Part shown: positions 23,758 through 37,436 of the stretch, one piece after another
Numbering within the stretch: the first letter of the stretch is position 1
Layout: each line of letters opens with the position of its first letter
NCBI GenBank assembly: GCA_003255065.1
Contig: QAOA01004184.1
Location: 156,805-220,804 of the forward strand
Reading direction: 5' to 3'
From: Cercis canadensis
Taxonomy: Eukaryota > Streptophyta > Magnoliopsida > Fabales > Fabaceae
DNA length: 64,000 nucleotides
The notes under the pieces: model-generated
What the model was told of the DNA's origin: nothing
Databases searched by the model: none
Seen by the model: only the letters and a program-made list of their open reading frames with translations
Position numbers and translations under genes: made by a program

Positions 23758-26242
23758 GTTTGGCCAAGAAAGAATCTTTAAATATTTTACTTCTTAATTA
23801 GCAATAAATATTTGTAAGTTAGCTAAAATTCTACACCATGTACTTTCAAACTTGCAGAATCTCGAGCAGAATAAAAAGGGAAAAGCTTTCAACTTTGAAC
23901 TTGTAAACTAGTTATGCGGTGGTTACAATTTTTATACCAAATCCTTCTCCTTTCTTCCTTTTTCATTTTCTTTCCTGTTGTGCCTCTTCGGTGCCATTGT
24001 GCAACCATAACTATTTTTGAAATGTAGAACAACAAATCTCTATATGTCCCTTTCGGGTGTGGTTAGTTCCGTTTCACTTACGGTATTAATAATGGACATG
24101 AATTCGCACTAAACAAAGCACCACTATTCTTGTACTAATACATGACACGTACCTTAAACGCAAAGAAAAGGAATTTAAAAAGTATAGCCATCCATTATTC
24201 CATGGTCAATAACATGTGAAACTTATATATTGATCAAATAAGGACAAAAACAAATCGTAACCAAAAATAAAATTATCTCTGACTTTGACCCTTGAATAAG
24301 GGGTGAAGACGTGGGAAGTACGCCACCAAAAACGACAAAACCTCACCACTATAAGACTCTATATATCTAACATTCTTTTTCTTGCTTCAACCTTCACAGT
24401 TCACTTTCACCCCAATTCTCATTCACTAGTTCAGAATAAGGGATTAATCAATACATATGTAATTGATATGTTTTTTTTTCTTTTTCTTTCTCCCTAGCTA
24501 ACCGCAAACCATTTAAATTATTTTTCTATGTAATTGATTTGGCCAAGCATGCATCTTTGAATCATTTGCTTCTTCTTAATTAGCTATAAATATTCTAGAA
24601 TTAGTAAAAATTCTACACCATGTACTTTCAAAGTTACAAAGTCTGAAGAGCAGAATAGAAAAGGAAAAGCAACCTTGAACTTGTAAACTAGTTATGCAGT
24701 GGTTACAGTATTTATACCCAATCCTTCTCCATTTCTTCATTTTTCATGTTCTTTCCTATTGTGCTTCTTCGGTGTCATTGTGCAACCATAACTATTTTTG
24801 AAATGTAGAGCAACAAGTCTCTGAATGTCCCTTTTGGGTGTGATTAGTTACGTTTCACTTACGGTACTAATAATAGACATGAACTCGCACTGAACAAAGC
24901 ACCACTATCCTTATACTAATACATGACACGTACCTTGAACACAAAGAAAAGAAATTTGAAAAGTATAGCCATCCATTATTCCATGGTCAATAACATGTGA
25001 AACTTATATATTGATCAAATAAGGACAAAATCAAATCGTAACCAAAAATAAAATTATCTCTGACTTTGACCCTTGAATAAGGGGTGAAGACGTGGGAAGT
25101 ACGCCACCAAAAACGACAAAACCTCACCACTATAAGACTCTATATATCTAACATTCTTTTTCTTGCTTCAACCTTCACAGTTCACTTTCACCCCAATTCT
25201 CATTCACTAGTTCAGAATAAGGGATTAATCAATACATATGTAATTGATATGTTTTTTTTTCTTTTTCTTTCTCCCTAGCTAACCGCAAACCATTTAAATT
25301 ATTTTTCTATGTAATTGATTTGGCCAAGCATGCATCTTTGAATCATTTGCTTCTTCTTAATTAGCTATAAATATTCTAGAATTAGTAAAAATTCTACACC
25401 ATGTACTTTCAAAGTTACAAAGTCTGAAGAGCAGAATAGAAAAGGAAAAGCAACCTTGAACTTGTAAACTAGTTATGCAGTGGTTACAGTATTTATACCC
25501 AATCCTTCTCCATTTCTTCATTTTTCATGTTCTTTCCTATTGTGCTTCTTCGGTGTCATTGTGCAACCATAACTATTTTTGAAATGTAGAGCAACAAGTC
25601 TCTGAATGTCCCTTTTGGGTGTGATTAGTTACGTTTCACTTACGGTACTAATAATAGACATGAACTCGCACTGAACAAAGCACCACTATCCTTATACTAA
25701 TACATGACACGTACCTTGAACACAAAGAAAAGAAATTTGAAAAGTATAGCCATCCATTATTCCATGGTCAATAACATGTGAAACTTATATATTGATCAAA
25801 TAAGGACAAAATCAAATCGTAACCAAAAATAAAATTATCTCTGACTTTGACCCTTGAATAAGGGGTGAAGACGTGGGAAGTACGCCACCAAAAACGACAA
25901 AACCTCACCACTATAAGACTCTATATATCTAACATTCTTTTTCTTGCTTCAACCTTCACAGTTCACTTTCACCCCAATTCTCATTCACTAGTTCAGAATA
26001 AGGGATTAATCAATACATATGTAATTGATATGTTTTTTTTTCTTTTTCTTTCTCCCTAGCTAACCGCAAACCATTTAAATTATTTTTCTATGTAATTGAT
26101 TTGGCCAAGCATGCATCTTTGAATCATTTGCTTCTTCTTAATTAGCTATAAATATTCTAGAATTAGTAAAAATTCTACACCATGTACTTTCAAAGTTACA
26201 AAGTCTGAAGAGCAGAATAGAAAAGGAAAAGCAACCTTGAAC
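23758..26242 (+). repeat. 781-bp tandem repeat carrying the 5' end of a receptor-like protein gene
   Basis: Units start near 23,758 (diverged first half), 24,540, 25,321 and 26,102 (cut by the N at 26,243). The second and third units look identical over 781 bp. Each unit has the start of a receptor-like protein gene: a complete unit reads ATGCAGTGGTTACAG, while the first unit and the pseudogene at 43,961 read ATGCGGTGGTTACA. This is followed by signal-peptide-like codons that soon lose the frame. Each unit also carries promoter-like DNA matching 42,900-43,300, including a CTATATAT box. The C side has this region once. Identity next to a gap means the copy number may be wrong. Confidence 0.88.
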
Positions 26243-26243
26243 N
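26243..26243. other. Single N, probable contig join 3, non-overlapping
   Basis: The left side stops inside the fourth 781-bp unit. The right side begins with the duplication-edge sequence also seen at 1503. The two sides share no overlap, so an unknown amount of sequence is missing here. By comparison with the C side it could include the rest of a receptor-like protein gene. Confidence 0.8.
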
Positions 26244-26439
26244 CGATTTAGATATTTAACTCACACTAAGTAACTTAGCATTGTGTATTCTAGAATTGGT
26301 TATTCTACTTATATATGTTATTGGTAAGGGGAATTTTATTCGGATATTCAGAGTCTCAAACCCCATAATAGTACACTATAAATCTAAACTAGTCAGGCCA
26401 TCCTTAAGTTACCATTACAATAACTGCTGAACTCCTAAA

Positions 26440-29400
26440 CTATTTGGATACACAACTATACTTCCCCATTTTCCATTTCAAGTATCTTTCAACAACGTCT
26501 AGTCCACAGAGTTCCTTGACCACAGGCATTGTTGCAGGGACCTCTAACTGGAATGTTGAGTAAGGCTCATCTATATTGCTCCATGAAAGTAGCTGTTTTC
26601 GAGCTTCTTTGATGGCTGCTCTAGTAGCACAGTGAACTGAAGCTGCTAGAAGTAAGGGTGGCTCACCAGAAGCTGCGCCAAGAAATTTAAAACTTTTATT
26701 GCCATATAACATGGGTTAACCATAATACATAAAGCTTGCTCATTTTAAGCAACAATCTGAAATAACTGTATATTGAACATGTCTGCAGGCGATCACTGTC
26801 TTTTAGTCTGATCTTAGAATAAAGTTGAATTGATTCCTCTTATATTCATTTGTTCCAATAGCTTCCATTGTTTGATCTGATTGCGAGCAGTTTATTCCAA
26901 TAACTTTGACTAGGAAAGGCCTCAAAGTGGTTTAAATAGTTTGACAATTACTTGAAGGCAACAAGCTGCAGAAATGCTTTGTTATTTTAAAACAAAACAG
27001 TTAGGATATCTCTTTTTTTGTTATATAGGAGTGCAATGCATTGAGTAAAGAAGAAGGGAGTACATGGCGATAATAGAACTCATGACATCGAATCCTCTTG
27101 TTCTTATGACTAGTGAAAGTGCCACTAAACCCACATGTCATTAACACAGTTAGGATACTTTAGTAGCTGGAAAATGCAATATGAAGGAAATGGAAAAAAG
27201 TTTGAATAAAGTCAAAAAATTCACAAGGGAGAGAACGAATTGTATGTTTTAAATGTTATTTTACTCATAATTTCCCATTCTTCATTTCCTTCTATATTTT
27301 TATTCTGTACCTTTTACTGTCAATTGATCTCAACACAGTTTCATGCTATATCTATAAATGTATTTGATGGCACCAGCCACCAAATCAAACCACCCACACA
27401 ACACAATGAATCAGCCAAAGGGAATTCACAGCTCCCTATTTCAAGTAAAAGTAGTATTCATTTATGAGAGGAAATAATAATTAAAAATTAGGATAGAATT
27501 TGGAGAACTAGTGGGCCATACCCTTTGAAGAGAGAACCCGATGCTGGTGATGCCCACTGTTGAGAATTTCGACATTGAACTTCTTAGGTATAGTGTCTAC
27601 TGTTGGGATTTTGTAGGTCCATGTGCCATCTGCCAACACTAATCCATCAGGGTTTATTGTATATTCTTCTTGCATGAAAAACCCCAAACCTTGAACAAAA
27701 GCTCCCTCAATCTGCAAGAAGCAATTATTAGATATTTGTTACATGTGATAAATTTGTTAGCTGATATGTATTAGGGAGACAAACCAGTCAATCCCTTACA
27801 CATTCCAAGTGAGAAACTTAGAATTTTTTGCAACTATGTATGAGAACGTGAAGGAATAAGCTAATAGAAGTGATAGAGTAATAACAAAGCTCTAGAGTTG
27901 AACTTGAGAGGTAGCAAATAGAAAAATAGAGAGCCAACCTGTCCTAAATCCATAGCAGGGTTAAGACTCTGTCCACAATCATAGATAATATCTGCTTGCA
28001 AAACTGTAGTTTGTCCAGTCAGAAGATTTATTTCGACCTGGCAAATATTCTTCATTGTTTAGCCTTGCATTATTTGATAACTTGGCAATGTAATATGGCT
28101 TGCTTAAAAATGTAACACAAGTAGTTAACATTCAAGGAAGGTAACTTTGCATGAGTTTGAGAAAATACCATGATGATCTGAGATGTGTACATTGGATTAA
28201 GAAATAAACTTACCTCACTCACTGCAGCCCCATAATTTAGGTAACCCGTGGAAGTATTGCCAGGGACATAAAATGAAGCTGCTGCTAAGTTCACATTCTG
28301 ATAGTGTGCCTGCAGATAGATACATTGTTGGTAATAGGATGATAAAATTGTTCTACCAATGCTCATGCATCACACAGATACACAGATAAACTTCCACGTC
28401 CGCAGCAAATTATTGTGTGTATGAACGTGCTTTATGAGTTAAAGATATTTATCACTAACCACACCCTAACATCGATCATCACAAGAGGCACCAAAAATTA
28501 ATTTTTTCTACACTAACAGTTTAAGAGATCTGCTGATATGCTGTGATCCACATGTATACAGAGAACCGAACACAAACTGCACTGGTATCTAAAATAGACT
28601 TGGCAACATAAAATATATTACAGTTACCACATGTCTTTGATATAGCAAGGGAAAGAAGGATGATTTCTCCGTGAAGGGAAAACTGAATTAATATCTCAAA
28701 TAGAGTTCTTTGATAGTATCAGCAGCTACCTGAAGAATAAGTGTCTCCCAGTTGATAGAACCTGTTTCTCCCTGCAGCTTTTCCTTGAGAGGCATTAATC
28801 TCTCAACCAACACATTGCAGCTAAGCCTAACTGCCTCGCAGCTTGACTCGGATGTAGTGCTCCCAGCAGTGAAGCCCCCTTGAACCAAGCTCAAGGTATC
28901 AGCTTGGATAACCCGTACTTTATCCAAGAGGTCTCCAATTCCATCACATTGGATTGCACTGAGAGCATATGCAGTCATCTGTTTCACCTTTGTCCACAGA
29001 CCCTGACCAATTTCAGTCCCTCCAACTTCAACAACAACAGACCCGTCCCATAAAATACTTACCTTTCCTGGAGTTGGTCTCAGAGTCACAGGGTATACAG
29101 CAGGTACTCGAGATATGCCCCTTTTCTTCCAATTGTTAGTCTTGTTAAACTCTTTCACCATTTCAGTCCTCTGGTCAAAGGTTGCAGAAACAGCTAACTC
29201 ATTCCATATTGAGGGCAAGGTATACTCAAGAAGTTCACCAGAAGCACCCTCAAAGAAAGAGCAGAGACTTTTGTATGTGTGGAAATTAATGCTTCTGACG
29301 GTATCTACATCAATAGAAAGAGCAGAAGCTACATGTTCTATTACAGCTTCAGCAATAAATGATCCCTGCACCTCCCCAGGGGCCCTCATTGCTGATCTAC

Positions 29401-32400
29401 TAGGATGATTTGTTTTGCATACCTTTATATCAAAAGATAGAGCACCCCAGTCATACTTTTTAAGTGAACCGATTATGCTCTGTGGCATTACTGAACTTAT
29501 ATCCACATATATCCCTGCATCAATCAATATCTCCAGCTGCAATGCAGTAATTTTCCCATTAGTCTTAAATCCCACATTATAAGTTATCTTCATGGGATGC
29601 CTTCCTCCAGTCATTATCATATCTGTCTTGCGATCCATATACATCCTGACAGGGCAGCGTAGCTTCTGCGCTGCAAGGGCACATGTTGTAGCAACCTGAA
29701 AGATCTGAATATAAGTACTTGCACTAAATTGTTATCCAAACACTATAGACTGTCAATTTCTTGCCACAAATCTGCTGAACAATTAAATCTTTACCATCTT
29801 ACAAGAAGGTGGTAGAGAAAACGAGGGGCTAAAGTACATAATAATTGGTAATATGAATGAAGGAAATATACATGTCTAGAGGATCAAGATTGTTATAGTA
29901 ATGCAATACTTTTGTATGAATCATTATATTGTACTACACTTAATGGAGGTCATAGTTATAGAGTAGCGAAGCTATTAACATGGGTGTTTTAGAAGGATGT
30001 CACTATCTGACATAAGCTCCTATATTTAGTTGACTGGAATCATCTACAGGTATATTATTTCCTGATTATTTTCAGTAACTGCTCCATAAAAATAAGAGCG
30101 CACACTGTCTCATGTTAAGGGCAATTAAGTGATAATATCTTGCCTTACAAATACATATCGCACCTATATCTAAATCATACATGCTAACTTTTCAACAATT
30201 TATGTTATTCTTACGCAGCAAATTACAAAATATTAGATTTGCCATATGCTCAGGGTCTAGAGATGCTCAATTTGGATTCTTTTAGGCCAACATAATAATA
30301 ACCATCACTTCATCAATTCACAATAGCTTTATATTAATGAAAACAAAATGATATTTCAATTATAGAAAAAATAAATACATGTTTAATATATAATTGTTGC
30401 ATTATATTTCACTTTAGATTATATTATTAGTATTATCCTTGCTATCTCCTCCAACCCTTAGTTTAAAGGTATGGTCAGTTTAAACATAGCTCTGAGTTTG
30501 CACGTGTTTTTGATCCTATTAAGAACATACAACACTAAAGGGGGAACCCTGTGCGCACAACCTAAGCAAGTATGAGAAGAAATATCCCACATGGTCCAAT
30601 TTATGGCAGTGATAATCAGAACCAAACAGTTCAGGTCTCCTTTTTCCTTGTTGTACAAAGAAGAAAGTCCATGGCAATAATGCTTATCTTACAGAACATT
30701 AGTGAGTCCAAACAACAGAAAATTTACAGTTCACATCTACACTAAACAATATTTATTTCGGAAGAGAAAACATACAGATCTAATGATGAGGTAATAATAT
30801 TGTCAAAATATAATATAGAACAGGATACTTACAGTTATGGCTTTGATGAACTTTCCACCAAAACCTCCACCAACTCTTCTCGAAATTACACGAACATTAT
30901 GTTCAGGAATGCCAAGGCATCTTGCTATAGTAGAATGTGTAAACTCAGGGCATTGACTTGAACTGTAAACCACCATGCAGTTGTCTTCATCTGGTACAGC
31001 AAGTGCGGTTTGTGTCTCCATATAGAAATAGTACTGAGATGGTAGTCTGATCTGAATTTCACATCATTCATACAAATAAAGAAAGAGATGTCAACAGCTC
31101 CAAATACTGACAGAAAGAATGCATGCTTGAAATTGATAGAAGGGTATAAAATTGCTGGATTAATTTATAACCATTTCAACATGGATTATTTGGCAGCAAA
31201 CCTTCGAGGGAAAACAATGGTAGAAGGGTACAAAGTGCGACAGACAAGGGAGAGGGGAAATAAAGTGTAAATAAATATAATTCATGTACCTCAGCAGAAT
31301 GAATCTTGTGATCTGCTTCAGCCATTCCTTTTGATATATCACCAACATGTTTTGGGAAGAGAACTGGAGGAACTTCAAAAAGGCTAGATTTATTAATAGC
31401 CTCTTCCACAGATAGAATTGGTGGTTCAAGATTCTCAATATCATAATCAACAACTGCAGAGTTTGCAGCCAGATTTGCAAGTTTCTGAGTATCTGCAACC
31501 TATAAAAGTCATCAGGTGACTAAAATTGAAACAGGAGATAATATGTTTCTGGACCAAAACGAGGAAGTCAAGCAGTCAAGTACTCACCACAAAGGCAAGG
31601 CGTTCACCAACACATTTAGCAATCTCCTTTGCAAATAAAGGTTCAACACCGAATACAGTCATAGATCCAACGTTATCCCCACCTATGGGAATATCTTTAC
31701 TTGAAATAATTCCCCTCACTCCATCCCGTTGCAGTTCAGGCTTGAGCTTTATATTTTTTATCCGTGCCAAAGGTTTTGTGCTATAAATGAATGCTCCATG
31801 GAGGCAATTTGTTGGTGAAGGAATGTCATCCACGAATACAGCCTCACCTATAAGATTTGTTCATAAAATGATCAGGTCTTACTAAACAACGATACAAGAA
31901 TAAAATATGAAAGGTCATAATTTACAAGCAGCAAATAAGGAGAAAATAAGCAGAGCTTATCAGACATGGACTAGTTGAACTTGAAAGCAAGGAAAGTGTG
32001 AGAGATGTCAACATTCAATCACAATTATCTTGATTTTAGCTAGATGGTAAATTAGTTGCATTAGGATACGAAAACAGATCCATGACTACTTGGAACCAAG
32101 AAACTTGAAAGGGGTTTTTCAATTAAAGTCGTCTTGACTTTAGCTAAATGGTAATCAGTGACATAGATTTCAAAATATGGATCTAAGATTGCTTACAACC
32201 AAGAACATGGGAAATGGGTTGTTCAATCAAAAATATTTTGACTTCAGATACATGGTAATCGATGATATCAGGATGCAAAAGAATGAATCTACAACTGTTT
32301 TAAACCAAGAGAAGGGGAAGGAAGAAGTGGAAAGTATTTAGAGGATAACAGATCGTTGTCAAGTGTATGCTTACTGTAAGATTTGAAGGAAAAAAGAGAA

Positions 32401-35053
32401 ACATACTATTTTTCTCATGACAAAGTGGTTCATGTCAAAAATAGTAAGGAAGTTTATTTGAAGAAAATTGCCCACCTGTATAATGTAAAATTTCATGTTG
32501 TTTACNAGTATTTAGAGGATAACAGATCGTTCTCAAGTGTTTGCTTACTGTAAGATTTGAAGGAAAAAAGAGAAACATACTATTTTTCTCATGACAAAGT
32601 GGTTCATGTCAAAAATAGTAAGGAAGTTTATTTGAAGAAAATTGCCCACCTGTATAATGTAAAATTTCATGTTGTTTACTGCTTTCAAATGTCAATTAAA
32701 ATTATAAGAGAAGGATGAATGCTGATGGTACAAAACGAACCTGAAGCTTGTAATGCTGCCCCAACCTTGATTATTGGCTCTCCGATAGGACGATTCTCAC
32801 TACCTGATTGAATGATTTGCTTTCCAGACGACAGTATAGTTGGAATTTTGTCATGACAGTTCTCTTCCATTTCAGAGGTGGCTCTCATGAATGAAAAACC
32901 ATTATATCCATTTAAGTAGCTATTAGTTATTTTATCAGGTTGATCAATGAAGGGGTAAAAGAACTCAAAAAGAAAACCAGATGCCAAGCTTGAGCGATAA
33001 GCTGTTCTCGAAGTTCCATCTTCAGGTACAACATTGGTTGCAAGCATGTTGATAGCTTCATATAGAATGCTAAAATTTAGCGGCTTTCCTTCTAAAAGTT
33101 CCTCCACCTTCCTTGCTCTAATTGCATGTTTAGTCCCATAAGCACCAAAACACAGCCTACAAGTATCTATCATGACTCCACCAGAATCTTTGCATGGAGC
33201 CACCTCAGCCAAGAAAGCAGCATTTAAATAAGGCAAAGCATTTCCAAGAGGTCGAGGAGCAGCTCGGTAAGTTTCAAAGAGGAATTTGCTTGTGTGTTCT
33301 GGAGAAGCACTTATATTGTTATTCCAAATTTGAATCTTAATGCTTAAAAGCAAACTGTCGGAACCTAATGGTGGTCTTTCCAGAAACTCCTCAAGTGTGA
33401 GCCTTTCAAACTGTGTCCCAGTCATTATGTGAACCACTGAGTCCACAGCAAGGAGTATTGTAGCAATATCTGAAGGAAAGTGTTTCCTTTGTGCCATCAC
33501 TAAATTTCCACCTATACTAGCTGTGTTTCGAATAAATCCTGAGGCAATTTTACCCATATGATCAGCAATTTTTTCAAGTATCATCTTCTTCTCTGTGGGA
33601 AAGTCACATCTGCATTCTTGCTTTAGAGTTTCAATAGCTTTAGATATTGTCACTGCTGCTCCAATTTCAATTCCTGTTGGATCCTTTCTGATGATTGAGA
33701 GTTCGGAAATGCCCCTTAGATCAATATACTTATCATAGCCTTCTGTATCTTTGTAATAACCCATACCTGTATTACTAACAACTAGTTTTGTCCGGGTTCC
33801 AGTGGTATGGTTTAATTTCAGTAAGCTCTGAAGCTCCTCTAGAGTAGTAGGATTGTGCCAACTTTGTTTTTTTGAAGCCAAAAACACATCAGGCTTGATT
33901 TCCTCCTTTAAAAATGTGGGAAATCCACGTCCATTTTGATTATAGTCATATTTAGGCAACCTACTAAGCTTTACTTCCTTGCTCTCTCCCTTTCTCCAAA
34001 AAGAGTTGAACCCCAAATCCTCCATATCAACATCAGCTGCAAAGCTTTTGCAGGCATCAGCAATGGGTCGATATCCAGTACAGCGACAAAGGTTCCCTGC
34101 AATAGCCTTTTCAGCCTCTGCAACTGACACTTTTGAAAACCCAGAAGGGGGTTGTGGGCGATCGCTCTTCTCAGCATTGACAAGAGCCCCATAGAGTGAA
34201 ACACACATTCCAGGAGTACAAAAACCACATTGAGTGCCATAAAATCCCGCAACTCTTTCATGTATTGAATGGTATCCATCTTTACTATTTCCAAGGCCTT
34301 CACTTGTTGTAATTGAACACCCATGTATACTGCAAACTAGTGTGAGACATGAACTTGCTGTAAAATCCTCAACTTGGTCAAGCACAGGATCATATTTGGA
34401 TATTAAAACAACACAAGCACCACAACCACCTGAAATCAACCATGACAAAAGCATTAATTAACAAGTTGAAGAAATTTTGAGGATTATCAAAAACCAACAT
34501 CAAGACAACTAAAAGAGACCGCCTTTGTCCATCTTGTTCATGAGAAAGTGTCAGAAAAATGTCAGATTAACATCCACAGAATTTTGAAAAATCATTCCAA
34601 GACCAACAAACCCATTGAGGATTTTATCTAGTTGACATCAAAAATCATGAAAAATATGCTATCAACATCCAAAGAATTTAGAAACTCACTCAATTATATT
34701 CCATATATATGCCAAAACCAAACACTAGATTCCCAAAACAAATATAGAACAAATTTAGCCTCAAGCAACAGATTGTAGATTGTAAAGAAAAAATCTCAAA
34801 AATCCAGACCCATAAAGGATTTTAAATAGAATATAATACAGCAAACTACCTAATTGAACAATTAACCATTTTGTAAAAAAAATCTGAATATTGAGAACAG
34901 ACCTTCACCACAGCCAAGCTTCACACTCTTGAAGCGAGTCTGGGAACGCAAGAACTCCAACAAAGTAGTTGAAGGGTCAATGTTAGTGAGCTCAAACCTT
35001 TCCCCATTCACAGCAAAAAGCAAAGATCCCTGTTTTTCTCTGTTCTCCTCCAT
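26440..35053 (-). CDS. Aldehyde oxidase, complete gene (AO-C), 10 exons
   Basis: A close paralogue of AO-B with the same exon plan: 34903-35053, 32741-34429, 31588-31847, 31290-31499, 30833-31051, 28730-29695, 28214-28309, 27939-28037, 27522-27711, 26440-26672. All introns are GT-AG. The sum is 4113 nt, 1370 residues. Iron-sulphur cysteines, the FAD motif IRNTASIGGNL, molybdenum-site motifs GGGFGGK, GGTEIGQGL and GSTTSE, and the catalytic GEPPLLL are all present. I count about 15 substitutions against AO-B in the 563-residue exon 2 and 11 in exon 6. The C-terminus differs: one codon is deleted and the stop is changed, so the protein runs on six residues (YSCVSK) after GK. The N at 32506 and its flanking 173-bp repeat lie in intron 2 and do not touch coding sequence. 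Likely function is as for AO-B. Confidence 0.93.
32333..32679. repeat. 173-bp direct duplication around N at 32506 (contig overlap)
   Basis: Bases 32333-32505 repeat as 32507-32679 with two noticed mismatches (GTTGTCAAGTGTATG against GTTCTCAAGTGTTTG). AO-B intron 2 (near 14,775) has the right-hand version at both sites. This is an unmerged contig overlap inside AO-C intron 2. Confidence 0.9.
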
Positions 35054-36000
35054 TTCTTTGAAGCACCCAAGTTCAGCAACTGGTTTGACTCCAAACTCTG
35101 CTCAAGTGGGCGAGAAAATAAAAGATGAAGAAAGCTTCCACTTGAAGAGGTCGTCGTCAAACAATAATCTTTTATATAATTTAATTCTTTGTGAATTAAA
35201 TAATAGAGAGAGATTAGAGTTCCCTGTTTCAGTCTCTGCATTGTTTTTGTTGCAGGAAGAAAATAGTGATTGGCCAAAGACGTAGGATTTTTGTGATTCT
35301 AATAGTAAACGCAAAGAAAGGTTAACTTCCTTTGGTAGACGGCGCAACGTGTAGGGTGAGGTGACAGAGTGAGACTGCTGCACCCAACAAAATTGATTCC
35401 CATGCATTGCATTTTGAATACTCATTAAAATATAGTACTAAAAATAAAAGGAAGTGAGTATTTTTATATTTTATTGTGTTAATTTTACACTTTATTTAAT
35501 ATATAAATATGATATAGATTAAATTATTTTCGTTCAATATAAAAAGTTTTACATATTGAATGAAGTAAAAGTAGAATTATACAAATAAATTATATCACTA
35601 TTTATTAAATTTAAATCTTGCCTTATTAGATAAAGGATAATTTTATCTATATAATAAGTTTTTAATAAATAATGTGTGACATTAGTAATAGTGAGTGTCT
35701 TAAAAAATACTTATTAAATAATGAAAAAATTATTTTGGGTTTCATTTTTTTTTAAAGACTCCCTAATGTGTCAAGCACTTGATTTCTTTGCAAATGAAAA
35801 AGGAGATGCTTAACGAACTAAGTAGTTATTGGAGTTGAGAGAGTCAATTGTGGTTGAAAATAATATTATGGTTAGGAATAACAGTGTTTTCTAAATTTAT
35901 TGTTAATTCGGTATTTTAAGTTGAGAGAATTTGAAGATTGTTAAAGAGATTAAAGGAAAGGAAAAATGATAGTTAACACTACTATGAATTATCTGAAAGG
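35054..36000. other. AO-C upstream flank, no gene
   Basis: Holds the AO-C promoter region and is homologous to 17,465-18,494. Two deletions of under about 50 bp separate it from the B copy near the start codon (around 35,087 and 35,350-35,380). These could affect 5' regulatory DNA. No coding sequence is seen. Confidence 0.6.
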
Positions 36001-37436
36001 CACTAGTAACTGATAAATCTCTCCCAACAAGTGGACTCTAAAAATTCAAACTCATGACCTTTAGCCAGAACGTCTTGGGACTCAACTTGCTTCCACTCAA
36101 TCAACACCTTGTTGGTATTGGTTTAACATATTTAGTTGCATGTGTAAGGGTAATTTATTAATTTGATTGTTTGTCACTAGATGTTGTATAATGTTAAACG
36201 GTATGAATAATTTGTAAGAAGTTGGTAATTCAAACTTCTATACAATTAAATTATAGAATAAATATAAAAGGAACTTATTTAATTTTAATATATTTTCAAT
36301 GTTTAGAAAGAATATATAAGATAATGTAGTGGGTATAGGTAAGATTAGATTTTTCTTCTTAATTTAATAATGAGGTGGGACATTGATAAGGACAAAAATT
36401 CAGAATGGACAACCTCGTCTCACCCATAGTGGTCGGCATCCCTAACAATTGGAAATAAGAAATACTTGTTATATGCTATACAATATTACATAATGGTTAT
36501 ATTATTTGAGGTGTCATAATCTAAATACATAAAAGTTTAAGTGAGTTTAACAAAANTTTAAGTGAGTCTAACAAAATTCAAGTTATACCAACTAGTGATG
36601 ACCTGAGTAGTGTGCAAGAGATTAAGATTTTAAACCTCTCTTACTATTATACGTCAATGTAATATTAAATAGCATATAAATAACATTATTTATTGGAGAC
36701 TTGGAGAAAATTCATTCACACTACTTACTTCTTTTTTTTTTACATATATATTTGGTAGTATTTAAATTTGATTAGATTACTAACTTCAATTTAACAACTT
36801 AAATTATTTGTACACTTTCTACATCTTTTGAAAAAGGTATGAAATATATAAGATTATAATTTCTCATATTTGAATAGTCCAAATTTAAGATCCCATATTC
36901 AAAAGGCAGTAGAATTCTCCCCATTCTATAACTGAAGTTCAATTTTTAAAAAAAAATAAAAAAATAAAACATAAAAGGTTATTGTTATAAACATTGTAAT
37001 TAAATTTTTTACAATAGATTATTTTTTTGCAGAAAAATCTATTATTATTAATTCATTCTAGAATAAAATGTAACTATGAGGTTCAAGAATTTGTTTTGGG
37101 TTGACCTATACTAATAAGAAAATAGAATTCCATCATTGAGTTCCATCCATGCTTTAAATTCCATTTCATCAAAAACAAAAATTTAAATTCCATCATCTAT
37201 ATATATTGATCGATCACAGAATCAATGTCAAGTTCCCCACTGATGTTGAATTATGTAAATTGGTTATCACCATTTACAATTTAAATTTTATTAATTCACT
37301 AATAATATAAAAAAAAAAAATTTATACAAATATTCAATTGTAAAGTTAATTGCCCATCTCTAAGGAAAGAAAAATAAAAAGTTGTAAAGCTTGCCTTATA
37401 AAAAAGAAAACCTGAAAGTCTGAGAATAAAAATAAA
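36001..37436. other. C-specific block with N at 36556
   Basis: Replaces 18,495-18,685 of the B unit. It is AT-rich with no supported gene. The N at 36556 is flanked by a direct repeat of about 20 bases (TTTAAGTGAGTYTAACAAAA) with one mismatch, which looks like another unmerged contig overlap. No clear terminal repeats were found, so insertion in C and deletion in B are both possible. Confidence 0.6.

Noticed and set aside
24303-26059. Three identical 64-codon frames at 24,303, 25,084 and 25,865
   Set aside because: They are the same frame repeated by the 781-bp tandem unit. The matching C-side sequence (near 43,150) has an inserted segment that breaks it, and composition is not coding-like.
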